Shown: positions 36,285 to 45,596 of the stretch, piece after piece
Layout of the letters: every line of letters begins with the position of its first letter
Numbering within the stretch: the stretch's first letter is position 1
Assembly: GCA_947626775.1 (NCBI GenBank)
Contig: CANQTL010000002.1
Location: 62,001 to 126,000, forward strand
DNA from: an uncultured Lachnospiraceae bacterium
GTDB taxonomy: Bacteria > Bacillota > Clostridia > Lachnospirales > Lachnospiraceae
Length of the DNA stretch: 64,000 bases
Direction: 5' to 3'
The notes under the pieces: model-generated
The model's database searches: none
What the model was told of the DNA's origin: nothing
What the model saw: only the letters and a program-made list of their open reading frames with translations
Position numbers and translations under genes: made by a program

Positions 36285-36451
36285 TTCATTACCTCCTTAT
36301 GTTGTGACCGCCATTCATCATGCCGCCACGCAGTTCTTCTACCATCTTGACTGCCGTCTCGATGGAGATACTCGTCAAATGCCGATTGCCGCAAGTGCCA
36401 TCGTCACTTTCCTCGCTATTTTATCATATTTTCCATCAACAATAAACCCCG
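36285..36451 (-). other. Leader/relic gap before the second CMP-transferase
   Basis: 167 bases, the longest gap in the leftward run. They hold an 8-codon frame (MALAAIGI) after a GAGGAAAG site and two coding-like stretches in different frames (ending GKYDKIARKV and IETAVKMVEELRGG). 36405-36425 matches 56841-56861, the tail of a GT4 gene, at 20 of 21 bases. This could be a decayed gene. No convincing promoter or terminator was seen. Confidence 0.35.
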
Positions 36452-37519
36452 TTATCCCTTCCGTTTCCTCTTCCGGCTGTTTGCGCTCTGCGAAAACGCA
36501 TTGTCATTGTGGTACAGTCCGTTGTCGATCAGCACAAAATCCTCCCACTCACCTCCGAACCATGCCCTGCGCATGACCCGCGCGATAAAGGTGACATTGG
36601 AATAGCCGCACACGAGACCGTCGCAGCGCGTCAGCGTATACTGGTCCCGCAGCACTTCCCTGGCCAGATAATAGTGGTGCCGGTCGCGGCTGTCCTCGCT
36701 GAAAGCGATCGACTCGTCCGTGCCCTCGTCCCGGTATGTGTCCTCATATACGCACACCCGGTCGCCGAAAACCTCCCTGAACCGCTTCACAGCCGCCTGT
36801 TCATCCGTCGCCAGAAAGAGCTTATCATACCCCGCCCTGTCAAACAGCTCCCGCGCTTTTTCGATCTCCTGCTCGATCCGCACCGGAATGGGATGGTTGT
36901 TATAGCCTCTGCGGAAATCGGTTCCCCGAAAATGAACGCCGAGGATCTTCCCGTCTCCCAACAGTTCGCGGTACTCCCGCTCCAGATATGCAAGAGTCGG
37001 GGCGTTGTAATGAATATATTTTTTTACCATCAGCGCCATGGCATCGATATACTCGTCGGAGACGTCATAGCTGACCGCGTCAAACTGTGCCTTTACCTGC
37101 ACATAATGACTTTCCTGCGTTCTGACCACATGGCGGGCACGCTCTGCATCCGTCACCTCCGAGACCGGTTGAAAGAAATAGAGAAAAGCGTTTTTCTCCC
37201 CGTCTATGCCCTCCGGTTCATAGTAGAGATAATCCTCTCCCCAGTGTACACAGGGCGTAAAACCTCTCTCATAGGCATAGTACAGATCAATCAGCGTCAC
37301 GCCGAACTCCGCGAAAAATCCCACGCCGGCGCCCCGTTCTTCAATGAGATAGACTGTCCTGCCCTCATATTCCCCGCCACAAGTGCGCATCTCAATGAAA
37401 TCAGGATTTTGATACCCCTCCAGAACCATTCTGCGAAACTCCGGATCGTTGCGGTGTATCCTGCACCGATTCCAATATACCAGTTTTTCTGATTTTCTGA
37501 GCAGATCCATCAATCCCAT
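36452..37519 (-). CDS. Fucosyltransferase-like glycosyltransferase (O-FucT/GT11-GT23 type)
   Basis: A 355-residue protein. VHFRGTDFRRG near residue 195 resembles motif I (H-x-R-R-x-D) of alpha-fucosyltransferases that binds the GDP donor, and FLATDEQAAVKRF with VCVYED further on fits their later conserved blocks. I start at ATG 37519 with GGGGG seven bases before it. This puts the first 40 codons inside the end of the previous gene. Acceptor unknown; no GDP-fucose genes are in the window. Confidence 0.65.
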   Translation of the reverse strand: MGLMDLLRKSEKLVYWNRCRIHRNDPEFRRMVLEGYQNPDFIEMRTCGGEYEGRTVYLIEERGAGVGFFAEFGVTLIDLYYAYERGFTPCVHWGEDYLYYEPEGIDGEKNAFLYFFQPVSEVTDAERARHVVRTQESHYVQVKAQFDAVSYDVSDEYIDAMALMVKKYIHYNAPTLAYLEREYRELLGDGKILGVHFRGTDFRRGYNNHPIPVRIEQEIEKARELFDRAGYDKLFLATDEQAAVKRFREVFGDRVCVYEDTYRDEGTDESIAFSEDSRDRHHYYLAREVLRDQYTLTRCDGLVCGYSNVTFIARVMRRAWFGGEWEDFVLIDNGLYHNDNAFSQSANSRKRKRKG

Positions 37520-38900
37520 ATGTTACCCCCTTGTCACTGCGCTGACCCTCAAGCGCCCTCGCAATCCTGCCGGTAATCTCTTCAATCTCTCTGCTGTCGG
37601 TCAGCTCATGCGCGTGCTCCGCCTCTGTGTCATATGCCTTCTTCCGCAGCTCCCTCTGCACCTTCAGGAAGCGCCATTTAAGCCCTTCGTTGTCGAGCAG
37701 CTTCAGATACAGCCTGTACAGGGGATCAATCCTGCACACGGCTTTCTGCAGTCTCACAGCCGGCGAATATCCATGAACATCTCTGATCTGCTTTGCGGTA
37801 AGCCTGTAGGAATCGTCCCGGAGCACTTCTTCTGCCATATCGGCGAATCGGATATAGCTCGGCGTATCCCAGTCGATCAGATAGATCTCCTCTATACTGC
37901 TCTGCGGCGTTGGGAACTGTTCCTCTTCCGCCAGCACGGATTTCCTGAACTCCTCGTAGTTTGTCAGCTTGCGGGAATCGGAGATCAGCTTCAGCTCAAA
38001 GCCTTCCGTGACTGGCAGCGGGAACAGGAGCTGACACATTTTCCGGGCAAAAAAAGCCTCCACGATGACAGAACTGTTACCGGTGTACACCTTGTCGCAC
38101 GTCACGATCCACTGCTTCACGGACTCCCCGCTGATGATGCGGAAATTGGAACACCGCTTTGCAGCTCTCTGAGCCATCAGGCTGGGATGCCCCGGATGCG
38201 GTCTGAAAACAATCTGGAGATCCGGCTGCTCCCTGCATATATCCTCCAGCCACTTCAACACGATGTGCTGTGAATCGCACATGAATTTGTAGTACTCGGT
38301 CCAGTTTTCCCCGAAGCGCGAACACATATCCGCGATATACTCCTGCGGGAGCGTATCGCCATAATAAGGCGAAGCGAAGAACACCGTTTTGCTCCCGACC
38401 GCCAGGTCATATCTGCGAAAAAGTTCCTCTCTGCTCAGATAATATCTGCTCAGCGGCTCCCGCAGAAAATCCATCCCGACATGCCCGACCAGCTTAACCA
38501 TCTTCCGGTCAAGATGCGCCGCCTCCAGAAGTCTCTTCACATTCTGCTGTCCCCAGGAGACATGCGGCACCGCCTTGCCGATCTCCCTGTAATTCTTAAA
38601 GGCTCCTTCGCGTTCCTCATCCTTGGGATAGACGATATTCTCCCACTGCATATCGATCACTTTGTCAAATTTGACATAGTTCTTGATCTGCCACGCCAGC
38701 GCACTGTTGTCGTAACATGCCATCACCAGCAGGACTTTCGCGTGAATAAACGGCTTCACAGCCAATTCATTCTCGGCGGCTTCTATATATCGGATCTCCG
38801 TCCGATAACCCCTCCGGTCCAGCTCATATTTGATCAGACACAGATTCTCCAGTTCCCGCACCTTATGCTCGTACACAAACAAAAAATCCAGCTCTCTCAT
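37401..38900 (-). CDS. GT-B transferase (CDP-glycerol/capsule type)
   Basis: A 499-residue protein with no membrane segment. FRPHPGHPSLMA near residue 235 and YTGNSSVIVEAFFAR near 280 match the nucleotide site of CDP-glycerol glycerophosphotransferases and capsule polymerases. I start at ATG 38900, because AAAGGA lies seven bases upstream, rather than 38918. The reading frame continues 119 bases into the next gene, and the last 40 residues (low-complexity, Ser- and Gly-rich) are probably not part of the fold. Confidence 0.65.
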   Translation of the reverse strand: MRELDFLFVYEHKVRELENLCLIKYELDRRGYRTEIRYIEAAENELAVKPFIHAKVLLVMACYDNSALAWQIKNYVKFDKVIDMQWENIVYPKDEEREGAFKNYREIGKAVPHVSWGQQNVKRLLEAAHLDRKMVKLVGHVGMDFLREPLSRYYLSREELFRRYDLAVGSKTVFFASPYYGDTLPQEYIADMCSRFGENWTEYYKFMCDSQHIVLKWLEDICREQPDLQIVFRPHPGHPSLMAQRAAKRCSNFRIISGESVKQWIVTCDKVYTGNSSVIVEAFFARKMCQLLFPLPVTEGFELKLISDSRKLTNYEEFRKSVLAEEEQFPTPQSSIEEIYLIDWDTPSYIRFADMAEEVLRDDSYRLTAKQIRDVHGYSPAVRLQKAVCRIDPLYRLYLKLLDNEGLKWRFLKVQRELRKKAYDTEAEHAHELTDSREIEEITGRIARALEGQRSDKGVTYGIDGSAQKIRKTGILESVQDTPQRSGVSQNGSGGVSKS

Positions 38901-38927
38901 ATCGAAATCCTTTCCCATTCCCTGTCA

Positions 38928-40940
38928 TTACTCGGGAACCAGAACCGAGTAACTTCTGCCGTTCTCATTGACAGCCCGCCAGGCACAGGTATACTGCATT
39001 CCATTATGCTCCAGGACATCCACCAGGCCATACTGTTCAGGCAGTTCCATAATAATACATTGAGGCAAATAATTCTCATCCAACAGTTTAGCCGATTCGA
39101 AAATATACGGATTACAACCCACATGCTCCAATCGCTTCAGACCGTCGATCTCTCTCCACAGAATCTGTTCATAGGAGAGGAATCCGTATGTTCCAACCGT
39201 CTCATATCCATGCTCATTGACGTAGTCAATCATGAGCTGATAGTACAGTTCCGCGGACTCGTCATGTAGAAGATACTGGTGCAGCTGCCCGCCATGAAAA
39301 CCGGAAATGACATAGGGTATTTCGCTAAACAGCGTATTCGCCGGTCCGAAACAGCACACCGCGGTCATGGCCGCCGCCAGATTCAGTTTCATCCGCAGCG
39401 TGACGGCTATATTCTCCACTACCACCGCAAAGACCGGGCACAGCACCGCCATAACGCCGATCAGATACCGCTGTCTGTACCAGGTGTAGGACATCAGCCC
39501 TGCCTGCACGACCATTGCCAGCGTAGCTGACAGCATGTAGAGAAACTGCTCCCTGTCGATCCTGCTGACTCTGAAGATCACAACAATCCATGCGGCCAGC
39601 AGAAAGAACATGATCGCAGGACTCGGCTCGCTGGTCTCGCCCACACCGCCGTCGACCATCACCCGGAAATACCGGTAGCCGCCGGAATAGTTCAACACAC
39701 GCTCGCACTTTTCCACAAACCGGGTGATCCATTCGTTTACTTTGGCAAAACAGCGGGTTGTGGAGTTTGCCGCCAGATTCCGGATACAGACTATGACAAA
39801 CTCTTTCGGCTGCCGCAGGGTATTGACTACACCGTCCGACAGGGCATACTCATCCGCCAGCGCACCCGCTTCCTCTTCCTCATCTTCTTCCTCTTCCGCG
39901 CCGTCCGTGCTCTCCTCCGTCTCCACGCTCTCCGGTATCACATTCGGTATCCGCTGGTATTCATACTTCCGCACAGCGTCCGGGACAAGCAGAATAACCG
40001 CGATCAGACCGCCGGCCACGGCAAACTGCGCCAGCGCTTTCAGGCTGTCCCGCCTGACGATGCGCACGGCGCACATCCATAGGAAAAAAATCACCATGGC
40101 AAAGCATACCGTCGGCTTCGACAGATATCCAAACATCGCACTGAGCGCCAGACCCACGGCTTCGAGGGCTCCCCGCCTGTCCATCCGCAGCCGGTCCGCA
40201 TGAATGAAATCCAGAAGAAAATACACAAACGCCAGAAGATATACGCCCGCCGCCACATCAGTCTGCGCCGTGAATACTTCGATCATGATCATCGGATTCA
40301 GCAGATAGATCCAGCACGCCAGAAACGCAAAGCTTCGGGAAGCTCTCAGCTTGCGGCTGATGCCGTATATACAGCAGGCCGAGCACAGATATGCCCCGAT
40401 CTGCACGAGATTGACCACGCGGTCAGGTCCGAACAGCAGGATGATCTGCGCGTTCATATACTCGATCAGCTTGGTGTAATTGATTTCCTGGGGCGTCTCC
40501 GTGGCAAAATAGCCTGGCCGTCCGTTCTGGATCCAGTGCATGATCTTCGGCAGCCTGTGTTCCAGGTTATCGATCAGATTCTGGCTCCGCAAAACCGCCA
40601 GCAGGCAGACAACCGTACAGAAGGCAGCCATACAGATGACGTTGGCCCTGTTTTCCCGCCAAAAGCCGCGCATATGCCTGTCTGTCCTGAAATACGCCGC
40701 CGCCCGGCGCGGCAGACCTTTTCTGATAAGATAAACCGCCAGCGCGAGGCAGAGCGCTCCCCATGCCGCCAGCGCCGCCGGCGTTCCAAACAGCCCGAAA
40801 GCGCCGGACACTTCTGTAAACAGCCAGGTAAACAGCGTGAGAAACAGCCAGGATACCGCAACGGATTCCACAACATTTTTCTTTTGATCGAAATACGCGG
40901 CACAGAACAACAGATACGCCGCGATCGGCAAAACAAACAT
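38928..40940 (-). CDS. Polytopic membrane protein, probable GT-C glycosyltransferase or polymerase
   Basis: A 670-residue protein with about 12-13 hydrophobic segments. A long loop near residues 355-385 is almost wholly acidic (EEEEDEEEE). A TAQTDV motif near residue 240 and LEHRLPKIMHW near 150 are in extracytoplasmic loops. No known family is certain. ATG 40940 has AAGGAG eight bases upstream. It may transfer or polymerise a lipid-linked unit outside the membrane. Confidence 0.55.
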   Translation of the reverse strand: MFVLPIAAYLLFCAAYFDQKKNVVESVAVSWLFLTLFTWLFTEVSGAFGLFGTPAALAAWGALCLALAVYLIRKGLPRRAAAYFRTDRHMRGFWRENRANVICMAAFCTVVCLLAVLRSQNLIDNLEHRLPKIMHWIQNGRPGYFATETPQEINYTKLIEYMNAQIILLFGPDRVVNLVQIGAYLCSACCIYGISRKLRASRSFAFLACWIYLLNPMIMIEVFTAQTDVAAGVYLLAFVYFLLDFIHADRLRMDRRGALEAVGLALSAMFGYLSKPTVCFAMVIFFLWMCAVRIVRRDSLKALAQFAVAGGLIAVILLVPDAVRKYEYQRIPNVIPESVETEESTDGAEEEEDEEEEAGALADEYALSDGVVNTLRQPKEFVIVCIRNLAANSTTRCFAKVNEWITRFVEKCERVLNYSGGYRYFRVMVDGGVGETSEPSPAIMFFLLAAWIVVIFRVSRIDREQFLYMLSATLAMVVQAGLMSYTWYRQRYLIGVMAVLCPVFAVVVENIAVTLRMKLNLAAAMTAVCCFGPANTLFSEIPYVISGFHGGQLHQYLLHDESAELYYQLMIDYVNEHGYETVGTYGFLSYEQILWREIDGLKRLEHVGCNPYIFESAKLLDENYLPQCIIMELPEQYGLVDVLEHNGMQYTCAWRAVNENGRSYSVLVPE

Positions 40941-40990
40941 GACACGCTCCTTCCGATATTCCGCCCGCGCATATATGCGGGCTTTCACGC

Positions 40991-42166
40991 TCACCCCAGC
41001 ACTTCGTCGATCAGCCTCAGCCACTGCTCCACGATCCGCTCCGGCCGCAGTGTTTCCGCTTTTTCCACAGCCTTTTCGGACATGCGGCGCCTCAAATCCT
41101 CACTCTGTGCCAGTTCTTCCATCGCCGCCACGAACCGTTCCCTGTCAAACGCCGGCACAATCCTTCCCTCCACGCCGTCCGTAACCAACGGCTGCATAGC
41201 GGGAATGTCATACGCGATCACCGGCAGCCCCATCTCCAAAGCCTCCGTGACAGTCATGGGAAATCCTTCCCATCTCGAAGTCAGCACAAAAACGGACCCT
41301 CGCAGCAGATTTTCCTGCACTTCGTGAATGTAGCCCGTGATTGTGACCCGGTCCGCAACGCCAAGTCTCCCGGCCAGCGCCCTGAGTGCCTCCTCCATGC
41401 TTCCCCCGCCGATAATCAGAAGCCGCCACCCGCCGTCCCGCCGGCAGAATTCCGCGAACGCTTCGATGAGATCGTCGTAGCCCTTCTCTCTCTCCGCCCT
41501 GCCGCAGGTGACAAAGCACTTGGCGCTCACATCCGCTTTCCGCTCGCTGGAAAAGCTCTTAGGATTCGGGATCACTGTCGCGTTAAGTCCGAGCTTGGCC
41601 GCAAACTTATGCGCGATATCGCTGTTCAGCACGATCTGCGCTTTCAGCTTCGACGCACATCTTTGATACACTTTCCTGCGGTTTCTGTAATAGCCCGTCC
41701 GGCTGTCAAAATAGCCCTCGAAGGAACTGTGTTCCCAGCTGATACACGCCGCGTCTATCCGGTCCGCTATATAGCCGAGCAGAATCGTATTTGCCCCCGA
41801 AACCGCGATCATCAGGTCATATCCCCCGCCGTTGATGCGCTCCGTCCACTCCCGCAGATGATCCTCCGGATAAAAAGCCCATTTTAAGAGGCGCTGGGAA
41901 ATCGGCCACGGCGTCATACCGGTGAGATTGTACAGCACCTTGACGCAATGTCTGAAAAACACCTCCTCAGGAGCCGAAACCTCTTCCACGCGGATCCTGT
42001 CGGACAGATAATAATCGTTGCGCTCGCCGCCCTCTCCCCGCCGGTTTTCATAGGTATAGATTGTAATGTCATGATATGCGGCCAGCTCGCTCGCTATCAG
42101 CGACACAACCCTCTCCTCGCCGCCGCAGGCGAACAGGGAACTGGTAATGATTCCTATTTTTGCCAT
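40991..42166 (-). CDS. GT4 glycosyltransferase
   Basis: A 391-residue GT-B enzyme: IGIITSSLFACGGEERVVSLI at the start (G-G-x-E-R loop), FVTCGRAEREKGYDDLIEAF, LLIIGGGSMEEALRAL, and SRWEGFPMTVTEALEMGLPV (EX7E). It resembles UDP-GlcNAc or galactose transferases of capsules. ATG 42166 follows GAGGAG. It overlaps the previous coding sequence by 13 bases. Confidence 0.85.
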   Translation of the reverse strand: MAKIGIITSSLFACGGEERVVSLIASELAAYHDITIYTYENRRGEGGERNDYYLSDRIRVEEVSAPEEVFFRHCVKVLYNLTGMTPWPISQRLLKWAFYPEDHLREWTERINGGGYDLMIAVSGANTILLGYIADRIDAACISWEHSSFEGYFDSRTGYYRNRRKVYQRCASKLKAQIVLNSDIAHKFAAKLGLNATVIPNPKSFSSERKADVSAKCFVTCGRAEREKGYDDLIEAFAEFCRRDGGWRLLIIGGGSMEEALRALAGRLGVADRVTITGYIHEVQENLLRGSVFVLTSRWEGFPMTVTEALEMGLPVIAYDIPAMQPLVTDGVEGRIVPAFDRERFVAAMEELAQSEDLRRRMSEKAVEKAETLRPERIVEQWLRLIDEVLG

Positions 42167-43257
42167 ATCCGCTCCTCTGCCCGACCGCCGCGCTCTTCGT
42201 TCGCGCGCAGCGCTCCCTCTATGGATCTGATTCTCGCATCCCATGTGTTTTCTTCCAGAAAACGCCTCTGCATCTGTCCCGTATACTTCGCCGGGAATCC
42301 CTCGCCGCACAGCCGCTCCACAAGTTCAAGATACTCTCGCGCATCACGATAAAAATACACAAAATCTCCGAACCGGTCAATCTCCGGATACCAGGACGCA
42401 ATGATACATTTTCCCCAGGCAATATACTCATACAGTTTGACCGGATCAACATACAGAATAATGTCATTGACCCGAAAAGGCATGATAAGACAGTCCAGTT
42501 CCCGCACGCAGTCTCCCAGTTCGCCGTGCTCGACCACGCCCCTGTATGCCACCCTTGCATCCTGTATGATTCGATGGCCGGCTGCAGGCCCGATCATCTC
42601 ATAACGAATCCTCGGTGACGCGGACAGGCTCTCCTCGAGGAGACGGTCGTCGAACCAGTCGGAGATCGTCCCGATGTATCCGAGCGTGTACCGCTCCTTT
42701 TTCTCCCCCGGGCAGGGGGCGGATATCTGTATACCGCTATAGCCGTTGCGCACCAGCGTGACAGCTTTGCCAGGGCACAGAGACAACATCTTGTCCCTCA
42801 GTTTCAGACTGGAGACAAAGACAATGTCCGCTCTTTCCAGCAGTCTGCGTTCTTCCTCACACACCCTGCGCAGATTTTTCTCATTGCGGTCGGGATACAG
42901 AGCTTCGAAATTGTCCATGCAGTCATAGACAACCGTTCCCCGATAGTCGTCCGGAAGATACCGTCCATACAGCGGATATCCCACCCAGATCACATCGTAC
43001 TCCCGCAGATCTCCCAGCTTATGCCGGTGCCATTTCTGCGCCGCCATGCCCAGCAGCCTGCTTTTCTCCTGAAAAGGAATCTGAAAAAGAGAAATCAGCT
43101 TCTCCGGGCGCACATTGTTCTGGTGCCTTGCATGAACCGGCTGCTTCGGACACGCCACCGTCAGATCATACTCTTCAGCCAGCGCCAGCGCCAGTACCTG
43201 GGGTCTCTGAAAGATCCATCCCCACTCCACGCCCATGATATACAGCATTTTTTTCAT
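42154..43257 (-). CDS. GT-B glycosyltransferase (GT4-like)
   Basis: A 367-residue protein: GVEWGWIFQRPQVLALAL (the family with W-x-x-x-x-RPQ), VVYDCMDNFEALYPD, GYIGTISDWFDDRLL and PVKLYEYIAWGKCIIAS, the last being the E-x7-E-like donor region. This pattern is frequent in teichuronic and galactofuranosyl transferase clusters. The ATG overlaps the previous stop (ATGA). Confidence 0.8.
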   Translation of the reverse strand: MKKMLYIMGVEWGWIFQRPQVLALALAEEYDLTVACPKQPVHARHQNNVRPEKLISLFQIPFQEKSRLLGMAAQKWHRHKLGDLREYDVIWVGYPLYGRYLPDDYRGTVVYDCMDNFEALYPDRNEKNLRRVCEEERRLLERADIVFVSSLKLRDKMLSLCPGKAVTLVRNGYSGIQISAPCPGEKKERYTLGYIGTISDWFDDRLLEESLSASPRIRYEMIGPAAGHRIIQDARVAYRGVVEHGELGDCVRELDCLIMPFRVNDIILYVDPVKLYEYIAWGKCIIASWYPEIDRFGDFVYFYRDAREYLELVERLCGEGFPAKYTGQMQRRFLEENTWDARIRSIEGALRANEERGGRAEERIWQK

Positions 43258-44579
43258 CGCACGCTCCCGTCTGTCCCGCGCTTCGGATCACGGGCGTCCC
43301 GCGCGTCCCCGCCGCTCCCGGTCGTCCGGCGGATCCGTATCGATTTCACATACGCGATGGCGGCGCCCAGCAGCGTGATCAGTTCCATGCGGTAGGTGAA
43401 CACATAGTGAATACCCGTATGCTGCGAGACCGCCGCAAACCAGACAAAAGGATAGCAGGCGACAACGGCGAAGGGCAGCGCCGCTTTCAGTTCCCGTCTG
43501 CCCGCGTGAAATCTGACAAACACGGCCAGCAATATCAGCGCAAGAAACAGGGCGGCACACAGAATCCCCTTCCAGTGAGCGCCTGTGATGCCGGGCGGCA
43601 GGATCGCAAACAGATTCATGGCGATCGCTCTCAGGCTGCCGGTATCATAGCCGGTCGAGGTGTGATAGGCGGTAACCGTGCGGTTGACTGCGGACGACAG
43701 GCCGTCCTGTATCACGTTCCGCCGTAAAATGGGTCCCGCCAGGATCCACTTCATCGCCCAGCACCCAAAATAAGCGCCGCCCCACATGGCGGTGCCAAGA
43801 GCCATATCCGCCATATTCCGGCCAAACGACTCGCTTCCGCACCTTTCCAGCCGCAGCAGCAGCAGATAGAGTAACGGCACCCCCAGCGTCAATAACGGCG
43901 CCGTGAGGAAATCAAAATAGCTGGTCAGCATACCGAGAATCATAAAAAAGATCCCTGTCCGCTGCGGATCACCGCTCTCATATACGCGGTCCGCCGCCAG
44001 CACAGCTCCCATCATGATAAAGAAAACCGAGCTGTACTGCAGAGAAAACGGCAGTATTACCGGATAGATGAAACAGCAGCAGAATACCCACAGATAGGTC
44101 ATCCGATTCCCGAAATTTCTGTTGATCCTCAGCATGACAGCGGCGCCGAGCAGCATATACAGGAACATATAGAGATACCGGATCTGCATATAGGACAGAA
44201 ACAGCATCATAGGGCGCAGGAAGAGCAGATACCCGTGCCAGTATCTCGCATAATCGTTGCAGTCCATCGCCTTGTAAAAGACAGAAACTCCTTCCCCGGA
44301 GGCGTCGGACGTCACATTCAGGATCATCGTGCGGTCCGTTCCGTTGTCCAGCTGCGCGCCCCGCGCATGAGTGAAAATCCACTCCCAGCCGTCCCCCTCT
44401 CTCGCAAAAGGCCATTCCTGCTCATTGCCGTTCTCGTCAAACAGAGCCAGACTCTCCCGCTGACGACCCGCCACCCACTCGTCGGGGATGCACCACACCA
44501 GTACCATCGCCAAAAAAAGCACCGCTATGCCCGTCGCAAAGACGACTGCCGGTTTTGCCAGATATCTCAATACTTTCAT
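43254..44579 (-). CDS. Polytopic membrane protein of unknown function
   Basis: A 441-residue protein. An N-terminal membrane segment is followed by an extracytoplasmic stretch of about 85 residues (EWVAGRQRE to HGYLLFLRPM), then about nine more hydrophobic segments. It has no domain I can name; the extracytoplasmic loop and position in the cluster suggest a GT-C or glycan-modifying role. I start at ATG 44579; the longer frame runs into the rhamnosyltransferase-like gene. Confidence 0.5.
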   Translation of the reverse strand: MKVLRYLAKPAVVFATGIAVLFLAMVLVWCIPDEWVAGRQRESLALFDENGNEQEWPFAREGDGWEWIFTHARGAQLDNGTDRTMILNVTSDASGEGVSVFYKAMDCNDYARYWHGYLLFLRPMMLFLSYMQIRYLYMFLYMLLGAAVMLRINRNFGNRMTYLWVFCCCFIYPVILPFSLQYSSVFFIMMGAVLAADRVYESGDPQRTGIFFMILGMLTSYFDFLTAPLLTLGVPLLYLLLLRLERCGSESFGRNMADMALGTAMWGGAYFGCWAMKWILAGPILRRNVIQDGLSSAVNRTVTAYHTSTGYDTGSLRAIAMNLFAILPPGITGAHWKGILCAALFLALILLAVFVRFHAGRRELKAALPFAVVACYPFVWFAAVSQHTGIHYVFTYRMELITLLGAAIAYVKSIRIRRTTGSGGDARDARDPKRGTDGSVR

Positions 44580-44664
44580 AACGATCCCATCCCGGAACTT
44601 GCACGCTGTTTCCGCATTTTTTCCATCATAGCATACTCTCCCTGCCAGTGCAAACGCGAGGGAC

Positions 44665-45573
44665 TCATCTGTAATATACGGATCTGCCGAAATTCCCTTT
44701 TCCGTAATCCGCAATGCCGCGCCAGGTGGCGCGCACAAGCTCTCCTCTGCCCTTCGCAAGCCACCAGGCGCAGCACGCCGCCCGGTTCAGGATATAATAC
44801 AGGACAAAGAGCGGATATCTGCCACGCAGATGCAGTCTGCTGCACAACAGCCAGTTGCGGGCGATATAGTACGCGCACAGCGGACTGTCCGCGCCGCGGG
44901 TGCTCGCCCCGACCCGGTGGTACATGAACGCCCGCGGGCAGTAATACAGGCGAAGCCCATGCTCACGCAGCCGGAAACAATACTCCGTGTCTTCATAATA
45001 AAGAAAAAAGCGCTCGTCCAGCATACCGGCCCGCCGTATCACCTCCATCGGCAGAAACAGACAGCAGCCCGCCGCGGCTTCGATCTCTCTTTCCCGTTCA
45101 TACTGCCCTCTGTCAGTCTGATTCAGCCCGATGTGCCGCGCCTTGCGGATGACGCGGGACATCTCTCCCCCCGCGGACCAGATACGGCTTCGGTCGCTGT
45201 CATAGAGGATCTTGGGAACGATAACGCTGACAGGATGCCGCTTGGCGCACGCCGCCAGTTCGGACAGCATCCCCGGCGCTATCTCTGTGTCGTTGTTGAG
45301 AAGCACCACATGCTCCGCTCCCCAATCCGCCGCCCGTCGTATCCCCGCGTTGTTGGCGTACGAAAAGCCGTAATTGTCATCTAACAGCAGCAGTTCCACC
45401 GTGCCGGCGTCTTCGTACCTCTCCCGCAAAAGGCGCGCCGAATCGTCCGTGGAAGCGTTGTCCACAACAATAATCCTGAGTTCGCCTCCGTATCCGTTTC
45501 GCAGGATCGACTCAATACATGTCTCGTTATATTCTTTTCCGTTATAATTTACCAGTACGACCGCCAGTTTCAT
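44665..45573 (-). CDS. GT2 glycosyltransferase (rhamnosyltransferase-like)
   Basis: A 302-residue GT-A enzyme: VVLVNYNGKEY, IIVVDNASTDDS, LLDDNYGFSYANNAGI, LLNNDTEI (metal site) and FFLYYEDTEYCFRLREHG with the ED catalytic pair, typical for WbbL/RfbN-like rhamnosyl and related transferases. ATG 45573 has GGAG ahead of it. The last 85 bases before the next gene hold no other feature. Confidence 0.85.
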   Translation of the reverse strand: MKLAVVLVNYNGKEYNETCIESILRNGYGGELRIIVVDNASTDDSARLLRERYEDAGTVELLLLDDNYGFSYANNAGIRRAADWGAEHVVLLNNDTEIAPGMLSELAACAKRHPVSVIVPKILYDSDRSRIWSAGGEMSRVIRKARHIGLNQTDRGQYEREREIEAAAGCCLFLPMEVIRRAGMLDERFFLYYEDTEYCFRLREHGLRLYYCPRAFMYHRVGASTRGADSPLCAYYIARNWLLCSRLHLRGRYPLFVLYYILNRAACCAWWLAKGRGELVRATWRGIADYGKGNFGRSVYYR

Positions 45574-45596
45574 AGCCCGCTCCATCTTCCGCCGTG

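Noticed and set aside
36337..36385. The 8-codon MALAAIGI frame as an attenuating leader peptide
   Set aside because: No pause or terminator hairpins and no codon bias for one amino acid; it looks more like a gene relic.
45167..45172. A run of six C in the rhamnosyltransferase-like gene
   Set aside because: Six is common by chance in this base composition and shorter than the slip-prone tracts elsewhere.
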